Origin: Bacteroidota bacterium | GTDB taxonomy: Bacteria; Bacteroidota; Bacteroidia; NS11-12g; UBA955 | Length of the DNA: 64,000 nt | Direction: 5' to 3' | Assembly: GCA_016787485.1 (NCBI GenBank) | Contig: JAEUUL010000004.1 | Span: 1 to 64,000, forward strand | Part shown: positions 19,156-28,602 of the stretch, piece by piece | Layout of the letters: the number at the start of each line of letters is the position of its first letter | Numbering within the stretch: position 1 is the stretch's first letter | Made by a program: the position numbers and the translations under genes | The notes under the pieces: generated by a model | The model's database searches: none | What the model was told of the DNA's origin: nothing | Seen by the model: the letters and a program-made list of their open reading frames with translations, nothing else

Positions 19156-19746
19156 TTATCTGAATATTTTCTCACCTGCTTTCACGGGAATATTTAATTT
19201 ACAATCATCAGGCACAACCGGACAACTGAAGTCATGGTTATAATGACAGTAGGGATTGTAAGCCATATTGAAATCAATCATTCCCGTTTTTTCAAATCTC
19301 TCTGCTTCTATAAAACGGCCTCCGCTATAGGTTTCATTTCCGTTCGTTGCATCACGAAACATGATAAAAAAATGCAATGAATCTTCTTCTGCCACAAATG
19401 CCGGCAACTTACATAACCGGCCTTGCAATTCAAATTGCAGAATACCGGCTTTACCCATATTTCTCACTCCTCCTTTGGTGTCTGGGATTTGCCTCACTTT
19501 TTCTGCATTCTCCGTGCGCAAAATGGCCTCTACTCTGTAGTTCTCGTCCGGTGTATAATATTTTAAACCATGAAAATGTTCCGAATCTTCTATGGGTGAT
19601 TCCGGCCCGAAGGCAAACGCATTGTCCTTAGCCTTCCGCATTTCTTCAATCCCCTTTTGCCAATCACTGTGTGAGTTTCTTTCTCCCGTTTGTCCACAGG
19701 AAGAAATACCCATACTCAGACAGATCAGAATCCACAATCGCGCCAT
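19156..19746 (-). CDS. DUF1684 family lipoprotein
   Basis: A 196-residue lipoprotein starting at ATG 19746. The signal sequence MARLWILICLSMGISSCG ends in a lipobox with the acylated Cys at about residue 17. The body matches DUF1684: KYYTPDENYRVEA, a central GILQFEL strand, and the conserved end GGRFIEAE ... DFNMAYNPYCHYN ... CPVVPDDCKLNIPVKAGEK. The frame is open upstream to 19950, but that extension runs into the divergent ABC gene and lacks a signal. Function of the family is unknown. It converges on the AI-2E gene (47-bp gap) and diverges from the ABC exporter (31 bp). Confidence 0.88.
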   Translation of the reverse strand: MARLWILICLSMGISSCGQTGERNSHSDWQKGIEEMRKAKDNAFAFGPESPIEDSEHFHGLKYYTPDENYRVEAILRTENAEKVRQIPDTKGGVRNMGKAGILQFELQGRLCKLPAFVAEEDSLHFFIMFRDATNGNETYSGGRFIEAERFEKTGMIDFNMAYNPYCHYNHDFSCPVVPDDCKLNIPVKAGEKIFR

Positions 19747-19762
19747 ACCCTGCAAAATTGCG

Positions 19763-19770
19763 TAATTTCG
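19763..19770 (+). promoter_or_regulatory. -7 box of the ABC exporter gene
   Basis: TAATTTCG, one mismatch from TAnnTTTG, 7 nt before the GTG start at 19778. On the other strand CAATTTTG (19760-19753) stands 6 nt before the DUF1684 ATG. The two starts are only 31 bp apart, so the two promoters would overlap. Confidence 0.3.
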
Positions 19771-19777
19771 CAAACAG

Positions 19778-21598
19778 GTGAAAGCCATCCTACAGTTTTT
19801 CCGGCATGCCCGGGCCCACAAGGGTCTGTTGTTTCTCAATTTCGGATTTAATCTGCTCTTCGTAGTACTGCAGTTGGTTACCCTGCTAATGATTATGCCG
19901 GTTCTGAAATTTCTTTTCAAACCTGGCGAGGGTGCTCCCGCCATCAACACCAGAGGCTTTGATGCAGGGGGCTGGTTTGCAGGTATCTACAGCGATTTTA
20001 TTGCCTGGTTTGGTACTCTGGCAAAAGGGGAGCCATTCACTGCCCTGGCCTTTTTGTGCGTGGCATTGGTCGTACTTACCGTTGTCAAAAATCTCAGCCG
20101 GTTTATGGCCATGAGTGTGATGGCAAAATTGCGCAACTTAAGCATTCGCGATATGCGCATGAACATCTACAACCGCTGCCTGGATCTTCCGGTGGCTTAC
20201 TTCAACGAAGAAAAAAAAGGTGATTTGCTCTCCCGTATGAGCAACGATATGAAGGAAATCGAATTCGCCTTTATGGTTTCATTGGAAGCACTGTATATGC
20301 AGCCCCTTACCATTTTGCTTTTTCTGGGTACCCTTATCGTACTTTCACCTGTTCTCACTCTGTATATCATTCTTTTTCTGCCTGTCACTGCCCTGGTCAT
20401 TGGACTCGTCAGCCGTAGCCTCCGAAGAAAAAGTACACAAAATCAGGAAATGGCAGGCCGGCTGATGTCATCTTTTGAAGAGACCATCGGTGGTATGCGC
20501 ATCATCAAAGCATTTAATGCAGCCGGTTTCTTTCGCAAACGCTACAGCGATTATGATCTGGCCTATACACGCAACAACACCGGCGTGCAGCGCAGATACG
20601 ACCTGTCATCTCCACTCAGTGAAACCATTGGCATTGGCGTCTCCGCGGCTCTGTTATGGCTGGGTGGAAGTATGGTTTTCCGTGGTGAACTGAATCCCGA
20701 ATTTTTCCTGACCTATTTTGCCATTTTCAGCCAACTCATCAATCCATTCAAAGCGCTGAGCACCGCCTACTCCGCCGCTGTGCGCGGACAGGCAAGCCTG
20801 AACCGTATTCACGAACTGGTCAATGCACCGGTGGTGGTTGCCGATCCGATTTTCCCCAAAAAACCTGTATTTGCCAGAGAACTGGAACTGCGCAATGTGA
20901 GCTTTGGTTACAATCAACAGCATGTTTTGCACAATATCAGTCTGCACATTCAGAAAGGCCAAACCATAGCCCTTGTTGGGCCTTCCGGTGCAGGTAAAAC
21001 CACCCTTACGGATTTGATTGCCCGGTTCTATGATGTAGCAGATGGAAACATTCTCCTTGATGGCATGGATATACGGGAGTTTGCACAGGATGATCTGCGC
21101 AGATTGATCGGAATTGTAAGTCAGGAATCCGTGCTGTTCAATGACAGCATTCGAAACAACATTGCTCTGGGACTCCCGGACATTTCAGAAGAAAAACTGA
21201 TTGCGGCCGCACAAGCTGCACATGCCCATGAATTTATCCTGCAAAGCGGGCAGGGTTACGATACCAATATCGGGGAACGGGGAAGCAAACTCAGTGGTGG
21301 TCAGAGGCAAAGACTGGGTATCGCCCGCGCACTGCTGAAAAATCCGGAAATTCTGATCCTGGATGAAGCTACTTCAGCCCTGGACAGTAAAAGTGAAAAA
21401 GCTGTGCAGGCCGCCCTTGAAACTCTCATGCAAAACCGAACCAGTATTATCATCGCCCATAGGCTGAGCACAGTTACCCATGCAGACTCAATTGTAGTAA
21501 TGGACAAAGGCAGAATTGTGGAACAAGGCACACATCAGGAATTACTTGCACAGAAGGGCTTGTATTTCAACCTGATACAACTCCAACAACTTGCCTGA
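19778..21598 (+). CDS. ABC transporter, fused permease and ATPase (MsbA-like)
   Basis: A 606-residue half-transporter: an N-terminal membrane domain with six helices (about 18-320) and a C-terminal nucleotide-binding domain. Walker A is GPSGAGKTT (about 403-411), the signature LSGGQRQR is near 505, Walker B is ILILDEATSALD and the switch is IIAHRLST. This is the exporter type of the MsbA/lipid-A-flippase group and works as a homodimer in the inner membrane. Lipid A or another lipid is the likely cargo, but multidrug export is possible. The start is a GTG; no earlier in-frame ATG is available. It ends 1 bp from the convergent DUF5916 gene. Confidence 0.9.
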   Translation: MKAILQFFRHARAHKGLLFLNFGFNLLFVVLQLVTLLMIMPVLKFLFKPGEGAPAINTRGFDAGGWFAGIYSDFIAWFGTLAKGEPFTALAFLCVALVVLTVVKNLSRFMAMSVMAKLRNLSIRDMRMNIYNRCLDLPVAYFNEEKKGDLLSRMSNDMKEIEFAFMVSLEALYMQPLTILLFLGTLIVLSPVLTLYIILFLPVTALVIGLVSRSLRRKSTQNQEMAGRLMSSFEETIGGMRIIKAFNAAGFFRKRYSDYDLAYTRNNTGVQRRYDLSSPLSETIGIGVSAALLWLGGSMVFRGELNPEFFLTYFAIFSQLINPFKALSTAYSAAVRGQASLNRIHELVNAPVVVADPIFPKKPVFARELELRNVSFGYNQQHVLHNISLHIQKGQTIALVGPSGAGKTTLTDLIARFYDVADGNILLDGMDIREFAQDDLRRLIGIVSQESVLFNDSIRNNIALGLPDISEEKLIAAAQAAHAHEFILQSGQGYDTNIGERGSKLSGGQRQRLGIARALLKNPEILILDEATSALDSKSEKAVQAALETLMQNRTSIIIAHRLSTVTHADSIVVMDKGRIVEQGTHQELLAQKGLYFNLIQLQQLA

Positions 21599-21599
21599 T

Positions 21600-23777
21600 T
21601 CAGGTATTGAACCAGTAAACAAGTTTAAATGCCAGGCTGCGGTCTTTGCTCTTTAAATCAGGTAAATAATTTTCTGAATAAACCACAAAGAAATCACTCA
21701 TAGGCCTGAATCGGTATTGATATCTCACATTGATATTTACATTATCCCGTTGTGTGTTGTATTGTAAAAATGCTGTGAGATACATAATGGTAGAAATACT
21801 GTATTCCGTTTTAAATGCCACCAAATTCAAGGTGGATTTTCCGATTTCAGGCAGATCTATATTCACCCTCCTGTAGGACAAACTAAAATTCCAACGTGGC
21901 TGTTTTCGCCATTGCAATGCAGCAGTATAGTAGGTCTTAACACCAGAGAAATAGGTGCCCGTGCCTACCTCGCCAGATGCATTGAATCGCTTTCGGGTAT
22001 TGCTGTTTGCACCGATACTTATGGTGCTGAATTGATACTGCCCGATCAAAAAAACACGCTGTGTGGCAATCGGGCTGAAGGGGAGATACAAATTAAAAAA
22101 TTCCGTTGAGAATGTCGCCCTTGCTTCTGCAGAATTCTGAAAAACAACCCGGGGTGTTACACTGCTGAAACTCTCAGTAGGCCTGAAAGCACTGTCGTAA
22201 TAACTGCTGTTGTATATATTAAAACTATAGTTGTTAATTAACTTGCTTTTGGGATAGTAGGTGCGTGTAAGTGAGGGCTCCAATCTGTAATAACTGTAGT
22301 AATATCGCTTCTGTGTGACCTGGTCATACAACTCTATCCGCGGTACAAATCCGCTTTGCGCCCTGAAATCCTTTCCCACATATTCATGATTCCACATTGC
22401 CTCCCATTTCAAATCTTTGTATAACAAAAAACTGGCATGCGACCAATTTTCCCTTCCGGCCTTTTCAAAGAAAGATTTCTGTACAAATGCTTTTCCTATC
22501 CAACGGTTGTTCTTGGTTAGTAAATTGTATTCCAATCCGGTTACAGTATTGGCATTTGCCGGCTTTCTCATTAAGTCCGTTTCTGCCTGATTTACCAGAA
22601 TCCAGCCAATATTGCTGGCCCCAAATACCTTGTACTGCAACGCAGCTACCGTATAGTTCGTGGCTACAGTCTGTTGCGCATCACTTTTACGCACCTGCAC
22701 ATTCATAAGCCCTATCCGCAAATCATTCCCTATTTTTCCTGTCACCCTCAACCCCGCGCTTATCGGCACAGGCCCACTGTTGCCCAGTCCTATTCTGCGG
22801 CTGAAAAACGGCCGTATCTGCCTGAATCCAAAACCGGCAAACAGATCACTATTTTCAATAAAAAACTGCCTGCGTTCAGGAAAAAACAGGCTGAAACGGG
22901 TCAGATTCAACTGCTGCTCATCAACATCTACCTGGGCAAAATCAGGGTTCAATGTCATATCCAGATTCAACGAACTGGAGAGACCTACTTTTATGTCCAT
23001 CCCCAACCGGGGTTTATTCGATTCAAAAAATTCATTTTGCGCACCAGATGCAGTGGAACTCACATACGGTATCAGACTTATGTTTGGGCCTTTCCTGCGG
23101 GGCGGGCGTTCCCATTTAACATCCCTGGTGAAATTCAGCACACTTATATTAAAATTCCGAGGCACCTTTATCCATGTGCTTACCTCGTTATTCTTCAGGT
23201 CTACCCTGGCTACATTCAACTTCCACTTATCCATCCCGGAAACAAAACGTATGCTTTTCAAAGGAATTTCAAACTCTGCAAACCACGTATCCTGCTTAAT
23301 TTGGGTAGCACTGTGCCATATCTGGTCCCATGCTGTGGTTACCCCAAACTGGCCTCCCCCTTCTATTGCACCTTCCCGTTGCGCATTCTGTGGAGTCACA
23401 CCAAAGGAAAATCCATTCTGTCCATCCTGAAATGGTGACAGGGTTAAAACGACCGCATCACTCAGATTTACACTGAAATCGCGCTTCAGCGACTGGATTA
23501 CAAATGGTTTTGACGGATTGCGGTTTACACACATAAATGCCGCAAACAACGACTTTTCATTATGGGCAAGCATAAAACAGGTCTTCGTCTTAGCCCTGGA
23601 TGTGTCATACGGGAAATGCTGAATAAAATCAGTACACCAACCTCCGCTTTGCCATACTTTTTCTTCAAGATGGCCATCTATGACCATATTCTCCTGAGTT
23701 GTCCGCACAGGATAGTCCTGGCCTGCCACCCGGGTAAAATAAAATAAGCATGTCAGAATAGCGCCAAAGATCTTCAC
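21600..23777 (-). CDS. DUF5916 protein with CBM9-like domain and outer-membrane barrel
   Basis: A 725-residue exported protein. After a signal peptide (MKIFGAILTCLFYFTRVAG) comes a carbohydrate-binding family 9-like domain (about 24-200; VIDGHLEEKVWQ, FAAFMCVN, SFGVTPQN), then a large DUF5916 outer-membrane beta-barrel (LNLDMTLNPDFAQVDVDEQQ is a family hallmark; ends YQYRFRPMSDFFVVYSEN ... YWFNT). Such proteins are widespread in Bacteroidota; their job is not established. It is followed by a short 4-bp gap after the transglycosylase-like gene and is probably cotranscribed with tatA-gatA-LysM upstream. Confidence 0.88.
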   Translation of the reverse strand: MKIFGAILTCLFYFTRVAGQDYPVRTTQENMVIDGHLEEKVWQSGGWCTDFIQHFPYDTSRAKTKTCFMLAHNEKSLFAAFMCVNRNPSKPFVIQSLKRDFSVNLSDAVVLTLSPFQDGQNGFSFGVTPQNAQREGAIEGGGQFGVTTAWDQIWHSATQIKQDTWFAEFEIPLKSIRFVSGMDKWKLNVARVDLKNNEVSTWIKVPRNFNISVLNFTRDVKWERPPRRKGPNISLIPYVSSTASGAQNEFFESNKPRLGMDIKVGLSSSLNLDMTLNPDFAQVDVDEQQLNLTRFSLFFPERRQFFIENSDLFAGFGFRQIRPFFSRRIGLGNSGPVPISAGLRVTGKIGNDLRIGLMNVQVRKSDAQQTVATNYTVAALQYKVFGASNIGWILVNQAETDLMRKPANANTVTGLEYNLLTKNNRWIGKAFVQKSFFEKAGRENWSHASFLLYKDLKWEAMWNHEYVGKDFRAQSGFVPRIELYDQVTQKRYYYSYYRLEPSLTRTYYPKSKLINNYSFNIYNSSYYDSAFRPTESFSSVTPRVVFQNSAEARATFSTEFFNLYLPFSPIATQRVFLIGQYQFSTISIGANSNTRKRFNASGEVGTGTYFSGVKTYYTAALQWRKQPRWNFSLSYRRVNIDLPEIGKSTLNLVAFKTEYSISTIMYLTAFLQYNTQRDNVNINVRYQYRFRPMSDFFVVYSENYLPDLKSKDRSLAFKLVYWFNT

Positions 23778-23781
23778 AGAC

Positions 23782-25062
23782 TTAGTCTTTCACAGCCAGA
23801 TTCCGCTTCTGGGTCTGGTTCATATAATTGATTTGCTGGTAATAGGATTGACGGGCATAAGGAACGTAAAATTTCAGGTTGGCCCCGGCCATCAGTGTAT
23901 TGCTGTATATCCCGTTCCAGGCTTTCAATTCGGCCGTTGTACAGTCAAATATATCACTCAGTGTATAGAAACCATCACCGGGCTTCACTTTGTACCATAC
24001 CCATACCTTTTGGGGAACAACCGGCTTTGCGGGAGCAGGTGCCGGCGTTTTGGGTGCAGGGCTGGTTCCATTGGTTCCGGGTTCTTTAACCCTTGGTTTA
24101 ATTTCTATGTAGGTTATACTGTCTACTACCCGTACAATAGTATCATATTCAGTTCCGGGTTTCACAATTTCAGGTTCACGCTTAGTAAGCCAGATCCGGA
24201 AAGAATCTTTCATGTGGTTATACCCTTCCTTAGACACCACCGGGATACGGAATGTTCTGGGCTCTCCGAAACAGGGCACAAGACTCTGCTTCAGCTCTGG
24301 ATTCAACTCCTGCAAGTCTGCCACAGCTATTCCCAGTTTCGCATGCAAATATCCAAACGACAATGGAACAGATGTACTTACCGTATCTGATTCAATGGCT
24401 TTATAGGTTTGCTCTGTTATGTTGAATTCTTTGTGATAATACATCACCGCCACAGCTGCATAAAACTGCACGATGGGTTCTTTTTCCTGCGCAGTCAGAT
24501 GCTTGTATATATCTTTAAATTCCAGACTGTTATTGGCCAGACGTATAACCTGATTGAGACGCACGGCCCCAATCCGGAATGCTGTAATGACTTTGGGCCA
24601 GTCTTTATAGATATCGTACAAATCTCTCAGATACTTGCAAGCCGCATCCGAAGACAATTCAACACTGCGCCTCTCCTCCAGCACGGCAGATTGTGTAAGC
24701 CCATACTTTTTACCCATACTGAAGTTCAGCGGCCAAATACCGTTGCTTCCGTCTGTTTCCATGAACGTGGGTTGCAACCCCGTATTGGCTGCAGGAATAT
24801 ACTTTATAAACCAAGGCAAACCATGCGTTCTCTGCGCTGTTTCCAGCACTGTTGCATAATGATTGAATCTGCCGGTTATTATGCTTGTGCTTGCATTCTC
24901 ATTCCGTATCCATGCTTCGGCATTCTGGCGTATATCCTCATTGTAAAAAAAAGGCAACCCTTTTTGTTCCAGCAATTTCAGCTTTTGTTCCACCAAATCC
25001 TGAGCATGGGTCATGGCAGGCCAGATCAGCAGGCTAACGATAAAATTCCGCAATACACCCAT
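23782..25062 (-). CDS. LysM protein with degenerate lytic-transglycosylase domain
   Basis: A 426-residue exported protein (signal peptide to about residue 20, WPAMTHA). Residues about 75-210 match the MltD/Slt transglycosylase fold (PWFIKYIP, NGIWPLNFSMGKKYGL, WPKVITAFRIGAVRLNQ). However the usual catalytic Glu of the I-E-S-x-F-N-P motif is Asn here (AANTGLQP, N93), and the G-L-W-Q motif is GIWP. Catalysis is therefore unlikely and a peptidoglycan-binding or scaffold role is inferred. One LysM-like unit is near residues 225-280 and a clear LysM is near 360-410 (VKPGDGFYTLSDIF), separated by a Pro/Ala-rich linker. ATG directly follows the gatA stop. Confidence 0.85.
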   Translation of the reverse strand: MGVLRNFIVSLLIWPAMTHAQDLVEQKLKLLEQKGLPFFYNEDIRQNAEAWIRNENASTSIITGRFNHYATVLETAQRTHGLPWFIKYIPAANTGLQPTFMETDGSNGIWPLNFSMGKKYGLTQSAVLEERRSVELSSDAACKYLRDLYDIYKDWPKVITAFRIGAVRLNQVIRLANNSLEFKDIYKHLTAQEKEPIVQFYAAVAVMYYHKEFNITEQTYKAIESDTVSTSVPLSFGYLHAKLGIAVADLQELNPELKQSLVPCFGEPRTFRIPVVSKEGYNHMKDSFRIWLTKREPEIVKPGTEYDTIVRVVDSITYIEIKPRVKEPGTNGTSPAPKTPAPAPAKPVVPQKVWVWYKVKPGDGFYTLSDIFDCTTAELKAWNGIYSNTLMAGANLKFYVPYARQSYYQQINYMNQTQKRNLAVKD

Positions 25063-26484
25063 TTACTTATACTTTTCTAAGGTCTTTGCCAATTCATACA
25101 ATTTCTGTTCCTCAAAATGATTGCACATCAATTGCATACCTGTTGGTAAGCCTTCGGGGGTGGAATTCCACGGTATAGATATGGCAGGATTGCCAGCCAG
25201 ATTGGCCTGTACGGTAAACAAGTCAGCCAGATACATGGCTACAGGATCTTTGCTCTTTTCTCCCAGCCTGAATGCAGGAGTACTGGTTGTAGGTAATAAT
25301 ATGGCATCAAATTGCCCCAGAATTTCTTCTGTCTTCTGCCGTATAATCCGGCGCACTTGCTGCCCCTTCTTATAGTACGCATCATAATAGTCCGAACTCA
25401 AAACAAAAGTGCCCAACATAATCCTGCGCTTCACTTCTTGTCCGAAACCCTGGGTGCGGCTGTATATATACGTACTTTCCAAATCATGGGCATCAGGACT
25501 GCGATAGCCATACATAAGACCGCTGTACCGGCTCAGATTGCTGCTGGCTTCTGCAGTAGTCAGGATGTAATAAGCAGGAACCATATAGTCCAGCAATGGA
25601 AAGTGAAAAAACCCCACTTCATGGCCGTCTGCACCCAATTGGTCCGCAAGTTTGTAAACGGAGTCGCGGATGAACGGATCAAGACCCGGATGCTCAACTG
25701 CCTCCTGCATAATGCCAAAACGGAATTTCCGGTCTGCAGATTTTACTTCATAATGTGGTTTTGGACGCTGAGATACTGTGCTGTCATTTGCATCAGGTCC
25801 GGCCATGATCTCAAGAATCAGTGCATTGTCCTCCACACTTTTGGTTATAGGACCGATCTGGTCAAAACTACTGGCGTAAGCAAGTAAACCCCAACGTGAA
25901 ACCAATCCATATGTGGGTTTCATACCCACCAATCCCGTAAATGCAGCCGGCTGCCTTATAGAACCACCGGTATCTGTGCCCAGAGATGCATGGCACAAAC
26001 CTGCCTGCACAGCCACAGCGCTTCCGCCCGAACTTCCGCCGGGTACACGGGATTTGTCCGCAGCATTCAGAACCACGCCATAAGCAGAATTCTCATTACT
26101 CGCACCCATGGCAAATTCATCGCAGTTTGTGCGGCCTATGAGAATTGCATCCTCATCCAGCAGACGCTGCACAGCAGTTCCTGTATAAATGGAGGTGAAT
26201 CCCTCCAGAATTTTACTCGAAGCAGACACCTTATGTCCTTCATAGGCCAATACGTCCTTAAGGGCAATAACAACACCTGCAAGCCTGCCGGCCTGCCCGC
26301 TTTTTACCTTTGAATCCACGCGCCTGGCTTGCTCCCTGGCTTCATCGGCCCATACCTCAAGGAATGCGTTCAACTCTGGTTGTGCATCAATACGGTCCAG
26401 ATAACCCTCTACGAGCTCCGCACAGGTTACAACTCCGGATTCCAGGTCTGCCCTGATTTCCGATATCCGGGTGTGGTCTTTCAA
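25063..26484 (-). CDS. gatA: Glutamyl-tRNA(Gln)/aspartyl-tRNA(Asn) amidotransferase subunit A
   Basis: The amidase subunit of GatCAB, which releases ammonia from glutamine to convert Glu-tRNA(Gln) to Gln-tRNA(Gln). The Ser-cisSer-Lys triad is intact: K76 (VIALKD), S151 (PGGSSGGS) and S175 (GTDTGGS). The 473-residue length is typical. The ATG overlaps the tatA stop by 4 bp, and the stop TAA abuts the ATG of the LysM gene, so tatA-gatA-LysM form an operon. gatB and gatC are not in the window. Confidence 0.95.
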   Translation of the reverse strand: MKDHTRISEIRADLESGVVTCAELVEGYLDRIDAQPELNAFLEVWADEAREQARRVDSKVKSGQAGRLAGVVIALKDVLAYEGHKVSASSKILEGFTSIYTGTAVQRLLDEDAILIGRTNCDEFAMGASNENSAYGVVLNAADKSRVPGGSSGGSAVAVQAGLCHASLGTDTGGSIRQPAAFTGLVGMKPTYGLVSRWGLLAYASSFDQIGPITKSVEDNALILEIMAGPDANDSTVSQRPKPHYEVKSADRKFRFGIMQEAVEHPGLDPFIRDSVYKLADQLGADGHEVGFFHFPLLDYMVPAYYILTTAEASSNLSRYSGLMYGYRSPDAHDLESTYIYSRTQGFGQEVKRRIMLGTFVLSSDYYDAYYKKGQQVRRIIRQKTEEILGQFDAILLPTTSTPAFRLGEKSKDPVAMYLADLFTVQANLAGNPAISIPWNSTPEGLPTGMQLMCNHFEEQKLYELAKTLEKYK

Positions 26485-26687
26485 TTTTCTTCCTTCTTGG
26501 GGTCTTCCTGCATCCCCTTGTGAATCTCGTCTTTTACATTGTTCTTGGCGTCCTGAAATTCGCGGATACCACGGCCTACACCGCGCATCAACTCAGGAAT
26601 CTTACGCCCGCCGAACAGTAAAACCACGATGAGCAGGATGACAATGATCTCGGAATTACCCAATCCCAGAAACAGTACATTTATCAT
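26481..26687 (-). CDS. tatA: Twin-arginine translocase subunit TatA/TatE
   Basis: A 68-residue Tat pore subunit. It has the short N-terminal TM helix ([12 protein letters not shown]), the [12 protein letters not shown] hinge with conserved FG and Pro, an amphipathic helix and a charged tail (DPKKEEN). TatA multimerises in the inner membrane to move folded proteins with twin-arginine signals. ATG lies 4 nt after a full-consensus -7 box. tatC is not in the window. Confidence 0.95.
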   Translation of the reverse strand: MINVLFLGLGNSEIIVILLIVVLLFGGRKIPELMRGVGRGIREFQDAKNNVKDEIHKGMQEDPKKEEN

Positions 26688-26691
26688 ACTG

Positions 26692-26699
26692 CAAAAATA
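26692..26699 (-). promoter_or_regulatory. -7 box of the tatA-gatA operon
   Basis: TATTTTTG on the minus strand, exact TAnnTTTG, 4 nt before the tatA ATG; predicted leaderless start. The nearest TTTG (26730-26727) is 27 bp away, longer than the usual spacer. Confidence 0.45.
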
Positions 26700-26761
26700 C
26701 GCCTTTTACACTTACCTAACCTATTTCAAAAGCCAACCCATTGCAGCCTTTAAAACCGGTA

Positions 26762-26793
26762 TTGAATTCAGCCCGGAATTGTCCCTATTTTTG
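26762..26793 (+). promoter_or_regulatory. Promoter of frr
   Basis: TTG (26762-26764), a 21-bp spacer and TATTTTTG (26786-26793), 14 nt before the frr ATG. Confidence 0.55.
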
Positions 26794-26807
26794 CACCTTC
26801 TCATATT

Positions 26808-27368
26808 ATGCCTGAAACCTCATCTGTTCTGAATTCCCTCAGGGATCATCTGGAAAAAAACCTGTCGCACACCCAGACAGAGTTTAGCCGCATTCGTGCA
26901 GGAAAAGCATCCACCAACATGCTAGATGGTGTGGTTGTCGAATATTACGGTGCACCTACACCGCTTGCCCAGCTGGCCAACGTGAATACCCCCGATGCGC
27001 GTACTCTCGCAATCCAACCATGGGACAAATCCCTCATTAAACCCATTGAAACAGCCATCATTAACAGCAATCTGGGCTTTGCCCCTCAAAACGACGGGGA
27101 AATGATCCGGATCAATGTTCCGCCACTTACCGAAGACCGCAGAAAAGAACTGGTTAAAATGGCCAAAGCCGAAGCCGAACATGGCAAAGTAGGTATCAGA
27201 AATATCCGTAAAGACCATATGGAAAAAATAAAATCCATGCTCAAAGATGGTCTGGCTGAAGATGATGCAAGGTCAGCTGAAGATGAAATTCAAAAAACAG
27301 TGGATGGTTTCATCAAAAAAACCGACGACCTGCTTGCCGTTAAGGAAAAAGAAATCATGACAGTATAA
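26808..27368 (+). CDS. frr: Ribosome recycling factor
   Basis: RRF, together with EF-G, splits post-termination ribosomes in the cytoplasm. The 186-residue length and the two-domain pattern are standard: N-terminal helix with FSRIRAGKAS, the beta domain (YYGAPTPLAQLANV ... LAIQPWDKS), IRINVPPLTEDRRKELVK, and the final helix. It has its own promoter and a strong terminator, so it is monocistronic here. Confidence 0.97.
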   Translation: MPETSSVLNSLRDHLEKNLSHTQTEFSRIRAGKASTNMLDGVVVEYYGAPTPLAQLANVNTPDARTLAIQPWDKSLIKPIETAIINSNLGFAPQNDGEMIRINVPPLTEDRRKELVKMAKAEAEHGKVGIRNIRKDHMEKIKSMLKDGLAEDDARSAEDEIQKTVDGFIKKTDDLLAVKEKEIMTV

Positions 27369-27374
27369 ACGCAG

Positions 27375-27404
27375 AAAGGACCGCCATAAGCGGTCCTTTT
27401 TTTT
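27375..27404 (+). terminator. Strong rho-independent terminator of frr
   Basis: A 10-bp perfect stem (AAAGGACCGC / GCGGTCCTTT), a 5-nt loop CATAA and a run of eight T, starting 6 bp after the frr stop. It insulates frr from the convergent purK operon. Confidence 0.9.
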
Positions 27405-27449
27405 GCATTCAGTTTTCTGAAACAGATCTTACCTCGCTGACTCCGGGTG

Positions 27450-28601
27450 TTAAATCACCTCGAAACCAGACAAATTGCGCACTTTCCCGGCCTTCTCCAT
27501 CAGTGCGCTTAAATTCTCAGCCATCACCGTAATATGCCCCATTTTACGGTGCGGACGTATCTCGGCTTTGTTATATAAATGCACATATACTCCAGGTATA
27601 TCCAGCAATTCCCGTTCGTTTTTTAACCTGTAACGCCCACTCTGTCCCTCGCCGCCAACCAGATTAATCATGGCAGACGGCTTTATCATACCCGTATCCC
27701 CAAGTGGCAAATCCAACAATATTCTGTTCAATTGCTCGAACTGACTTGTATAACTGCCTTCTATGGTATGATGACCGCTGTTGTGCGGGCGCGGAGCAAT
27801 TTCATTGACCAGAACACGGGCATCATTCGTCACAAACAATTCAACAGCAAATAAACCAGCACCATGAAATGCCTTGATCGCATTCAGAGCTATTTCCCTG
27901 CATTCAGCCTCCAGGTCAGGTGAAACTTCTGCCGGAGAAAAAAGAAATTCAACCAGGTTACTCAAAGGGTTAAAGTACATTTCAATCAGCTCATAAGATA
28001 CCAGATTCCCATGCCTGTCTGCAGCAACAATGACCGAATATTCAGTTATATTTTCGTGAAACGCTTCAACAACACAGGGCCCGGGAGTATTCCAGTTACC
28101 AGCCCTCAATTCCTCTTTGGAAACAATATCCACACCTTTTCCGTCATACCCTCCTTTCCGCTGTTTCACCACAAGTTTCTCACCAGGCAGAGAGTCCATC
28201 TTCTCAATAATCCCTGCGGTATCCGTCGCCAGAAAATAATCGGCTGTGGGCAATTGATGTGCAGTATAAAAATCCTTTTGTAAGCCTTTATCCTGAATAA
28301 TCTGAAGTATCCGGGCCGAAGGAATCACGACCTTTCCCTTATTTTCAATTTCCAGCAAGGCCTCTGCATTGATATGCTCAATTTCGTAGGTCAGAACGTC
28401 ACATTTTTCTGCCAAACTCTGAATTTTCCCTGCATCCTTCAAACCACCCTCAATTACCTCTGAAGCAACAAGCCATGCCGGACATTTACTGTCATTCTCA
28501 AGAACCACGTACTCAATATTCCATGGTCGCGAAGCTTCAATCAGCATTTTGCCCAGCTGACCACCCCCGATAATTCCTATTTTACTTGTGTAAGGTAACA
28601 T
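27450..28601 (-). CDS. purK: 5-(carboxyamino)imidazole ribonucleotide synthase
   Basis: PurK is an ATP-grasp enzyme that carboxylates AIR to N5-CAIR in purine synthesis. The start IGIIGGGQLGKML, the ATP-grasp core (VVKQRKGGYDGKGVDIV) and the NEIAPRPHNSGHHTIEG motif are diagnostic. The 383-residue length is normal. purE is not adjacent. The gene lies one base after a glycosyltransferase stop, so it is read from the polysaccharide operon that starts with asnB at 31579, an unusual place for a purine gene. Confidence 0.95.
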   Translation of the reverse strand: MLPYTSKIGIIGGGQLGKMLIEASRPWNIEYVVLENDSKCPAWLVASEVIEGGLKDAGKIQSLAEKCDVLTYEIEHINAEALLEIENKGKVVIPSARILQIIQDKGLQKDFYTAHQLPTADYFLATDTAGIIEKMDSLPGEKLVVKQRKGGYDGKGVDIVSKEELRAGNWNTPGPCVVEAFHENITEYSVIVAADRHGNLVSYELIEMYFNPLSNLVEFLFSPAEVSPDLEAECREIALNAIKAFHGAGLFAVELFVTNDARVLVNEIAPRPHNSGHHTIEGSYTSQFEQLNRILLDLPLGDTGMIKPSAMINLVGGEGQSGRYRLKNERELLDIPGVYVHLYNKAEIRPHRKMGHITVMAENLSALMEKAGKVRNLSGFEVI

Positions 28602-28602
28602 C

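Noticed and set aside
19747-19950. N-terminal extension of the DUF1684 gene
   Set aside because: It overlaps the divergent ABC gene and would remove the clear lipoprotein signal from the N-terminus.
22660-23438. Two long plus-strand open frames opposite the DUF5916 gene
   Set aside because: Antisense shadows; the minus-strand frame has clear family motifs and a signal peptide.
24409-25080. Plus-strand open frame (223 codons) opposite the LysM gene
   Set aside because: Antisense shadow; Cys/Phe/His-rich translation with no motif or signal.
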